Shown piece after piece: positions 5,619 to 7,664 of a DNA stretch of 7,664 nt. Source of the DNA: Methanosarcina sp. (GTDB lineage Archaea > Halobacteriota > Methanosarcinia > Methanosarcinales > Methanosarcinaceae); contig DUGS01000055.1 in assembly GCA_013331265.1 (NCBI GenBank), positions 1 to 7,664 of the forward strand. Direction: 5' to 3'. The position numbers were made by a program, and so were the translations under genes. A model generated the notes under the pieces. The model was not told where the DNA came from, made no database searches, and worked only from the letters and a program-made list of their open reading frames with translations. Positions within the stretch are counted from its first letter, which is position 1, and each line of letters begins with the position of its first letter.

Positions 5619-7109
5619 TTAACAGTTTACAAATGGCTTTTTTTCCTGTATACAAAGCCGCATGATTGTGTCTTTTCCTGTAATTGCTGCCACGGGCAGT
5701 CCTCCTGGCGGCTGCAGCCACTGGCCGGTTAATAAGAGATTGTCCAGTTCTTTTATTCGCCCGGTATGGGCCATCATTTTTCCCCGAACGGTCGGGAAAA
5801 ACGGCATGAATGCTCCCCTGTAAGCGTTGCAGTACCGTTCGTACGTTTTCGGCGTGGCGACATCAAGTACTTTGAGTTTTCCTTTCATCCGGGGAAAACG
5901 TGTTTCAATTGCCTGGAGAACCTCTTTGCCTATTCTCTCTTTTTCCCGGTTATAAGCCTCATAATCCCGTGAAAGGGCATCCCAGGCCTCATAATCCGCA
6001 TAGAACTGGTTGATGCTGCAGGTAATAAGGGTGTGGCCTTCCGGAGCAAATGCCGGCTCATGCCGGTAGTGCGTTATTGTCAAACGGCTGATAGTTGATT
6101 GATGGATCTCAAATGGGACTACCTGAAAGGACAGGCTCCGCGGAAGGGTTCCAACTGTGCCTTCATAGCCTAACGCCACCAGAATTTGTGAGGCAAGTGG
6201 GTAATCTGCCGGGTTACTATATCGCATCTGGAAGTCATGATCAGGGTACTTGCCTTTCAGTAACCTCTCATAAAGTACGTGCGCATCGCATGCTGCAATA
6301 ACATAATCGGCTTCAAAGGTTTTGCCGTTGTGACAGGTAACATGCTGGACTTTTTTGTGGCTTATGGCCAGCTCAACGGCTTCACACGGAGCTTCAATGG
6401 CTCCCCCCAGTGAGAGGTAACGCTCAACCATGCGCATTGCGAGGGCCTTAGAGCCACCATAGGGAATGGAAGCCTGGCCTTTTGTAAAGGCTGCAAGTGC
6501 AAAGAAAATGAATGAGGCACTATAGCCTTCCGGCAAAAATGAAGACAGAGCAGCCTGCAGCGCCGGGTGCTTAAAGTTATTGGAGTAGTCCTTTGAGCTG
6601 ATCTTGCCATATTTTTGCATAGCTGCTCCAGCGTCTTTCAGCGAGATCATCAACCGGATTCTTTCCATAAGCGTCATCAAGTCCTCAGGTTTTTCAACTG
6701 GTGTTTCATACGACTGCAACTTCTTGATCGTCTGACAAAAATCTTCAATAATGTCTTTATCTTCAGGGGATAGTTCAAGCCAGCTGGACCTGAGCCGGTC
6801 AAGGTCGCGATAAAAATGTACGGTAACGCCGTCGTGCTCAAAAGCTAAAAAACTCTCGGGATGGAAAATTTTAACCCCACCGAGAGCTCCAACAGTGACC
6901 CAGAGGTCATTAATAGGTGTCCCCTGTTTTGTCCCAACCAGCCAGTGTATGCATCCGTCGACGTGATAGCCCTGCCGGTCCCAGCCAGTGCATTCCCCAC
7001 CTAAGTTGTGATTTTTCTCAAGGATTACGCTTTCAAAGCCGTTTTTTTGGGCAAATATACCAGCGCTCAATCCGGCAATACCCCCGCCTATGATAATTAT
7101 TTTTTTCAT
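5619..7109 (-). CDS. FAD-dependent oxidoreductase, CrtI/phytoene desaturase-like (COG1233 type)
   Basis: A 496-residue flavoprotein. The N-terminus is a Rossmann dinucleotide-binding fold: a beta strand KKIIII, GGGIAGLSAG (8-17, the GxGxxG motif), and Glu31 ending the second strand to bind the FAD ribose. GGECTGW (37-43) follows, in the place of the family's conserved GG segment. The C-terminus has the matching FAD-binding motif GQWLQPPGGLP (462-472) followed by A-x-x-x-G (474-478). Length and both ends fit the CrtI/carotenoid isomerase superfamily, which acts on isoprenoid chains by desaturation, saturation, isomerisation or, in one Methanosarcina homologue, hydration. No evidence points to carotenoid synthesis here, so the substrate is unknown. 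The start has AAGGAG eight bases upstream and overlaps the tetR stop by ATGA, indicating co-translation and likely control by that regulator. Confidence 0.88.
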   Translation of the reverse strand: MKKIIIIGGGIAGLSAGIFAQKNGFESVILEKNHNLGGECTGWDRQGYHVDGCIHWLVGTKQGTPINDLWVTVGALGGVKIFHPESFLAFEHDGVTVHFYRDLDRLRSSWLELSPEDKDIIEDFCQTIKKLQSYETPVEKPEDLMTLMERIRLMISLKDAGAAMQKYGKISSKDYSNNFKHPALQAALSSFLPEGYSASFIFFALAAFTKGQASIPYGGSKALAMRMVERYLSLGGAIEAPCEAVELAISHKKVQHVTCHNGKTFEADYVIAACDAHVLYERLLKGKYPDHDFQMRYSNPADYPLASQILVALGYEGTVGTLPRSLSFQVVPFEIHQSTISRLTITHYRHEPAFAPEGHTLITCSINQFYADYEAWDALSRDYEAYNREKERIGKEVLQAIETRFPRMKGKLKVLDVATPKTYERYCNAYRGAFMPFFPTVRGKMMAHTGRIKELDNLLLTGQWLQPPGGLPVAAITGKDTIMRLCIQEKKPFVNC

Positions 7110-7664
7110 TCCCCAATCTCCTTATGTTTTATTTGCTGTATACGCAGGAGATCCTCCCCAGTTTCCATAAGCAGCGCTTCAGCAGCCTGGTCATCAAGCC
7201 AGGACGGCAGATGGCCGTTGGCGGCCATGACCGAGATCCCCGTTTGAAAGATCCGCATTTTTAAAAGCAGGCGCTTGCGTTCATCGTACGTCAAACCACG
7301 CATGTTTTCATCTTCAGCCAGTGCTTTAACCATAGCTTCCTGAACGGTTTCATACGAAGCCATGTACGGATTTTTCTGCATTACCAGTTCACGAAAAAGT
7401 ACAGGGTACTCCCGCGCAAACACTAAACTGGCTTTCCCAATGTTTTCAAAGAGGTCCGGTCCTTTTTGTTTTTTCAACATTTCATCCAGAAGGGCAAATA
7501 CACGCTCGACCACAGCCTTAATTAAATCATCAATTGTTCCGAAATTGAGATAGATTGGCGCAACCGAACAACGAAGGCGTTTCGCCACGCTGCGCGCTGT
7601 GATACCGGCAAAGCCTTCTTCTTTTGCGATTGCAAAAGCGGCTTCTACAATGGCTTCTTTGTCA
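7106..7664 (-). CDS. TetR-family transcriptional regulator (5' end outside window)
   Basis: Visible for 185 residues; the start codon lies beyond the window edge, about seven residues away if it begins like the relic at 123. The N-terminal helix-turn-helix is clear: helix 1 around DKEAIVEAAFAIAKEEGF, helix 2 ITARSVAKRL (21-30) and recognition helix SVAPIYLNF (33-41), where Tyr and Phe are usual TetR positions. The rest is a mostly helical ligand-binding and dimerisation domain. The apparent internal start at 7588 is only a GTG inside the HTH; the frame is open to the window edge. Its stop overlaps the oxidoreductase start by 4 bp, so it is the first gene of a two-gene operon and probably represses it and itself in response to a small ligand. 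The inverted relic at the left edge shares its first ~40 visible residues. Confidence 0.9.
   Translation of the reverse strand, partial: DKEAIVEAAFAIAKEEGFAGITARSVAKRLRCSVAPIYLNFGTIDDLIKAVVERVFALLDEMLKKQKGPDLFENIGKASLVFAREYPVLFRELVMQKNPYMASYETVQEAMVKALAEDENMRGLTYDERKRLLLKMRIFQTGISVMAANGHLPSWLDDQAAEALLMETGEDLLRIQQIKHKEIGE

Overview
The window most likely comes from a methanogenic archaeon of the Methanosarcina type. This is inferred from archaeal box-A/TATA promoters, GGAG/GAGGT ribosome binding sites, AT-rich spacers between genes of moderate GC, and a surface protein with a signal peptide and a C-terminal membrane anchor. No rRNA or marker gene confirms the genus.

Left part (1-4829, all + strand). 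A promoter with a near-perfect 30-bp palindrome precedes a 51-codon relic of a TetR-family regulator. The relic keeps only the N-terminal DNA-binding part. Next come a predicted secreted, membrane-anchored surface protein (333-1484) and an ABC system of the LolCDE/MacB (FtsX-type) class. This has two paralogous permeases, each 389 residues (1559-2728 and 2893-4062), and a LolD-like ATPase (4146-4829). A 164-bp spacer with its own putative TATA box separates the permeases, so the second permease and the ATPase may also be transcribed on their own. A plausible reading is a heterodimeric permease and ATPase working across the membrane with the anchored surface protein; the substrate is unknown.

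Middle (4830-5618). A small two-helix membrane protein gene (5002-5253) lies behind a TATA box and an exact 19-bp tandem duplication with one mismatch. After it comes a 365-bp gene-free convergent region. It can fold into a long-range 12-bp helix enclosing three hairpins (5437-5555), and it contains a terminator-like hairpin plus T-run for the minus-strand operon.

Right part (5619-7664, - strand). A TetR-family regulator, cut by the window edge, overlaps by 4 bp an FAD-dependent CrtI-like oxidoreductase. They form a compact regulator-enzyme operon. The first ~120 nt visible of this tetR are about 80% identical to the relic at the left edge, in opposite orientation. The ABC locus therefore sits between two inverted, diverged copies of a tetR 5' end. 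The most interesting possibility is that the left relic left its operator/promoter in front of the surface-protein/ABC genes, placing them under the intact regulator.
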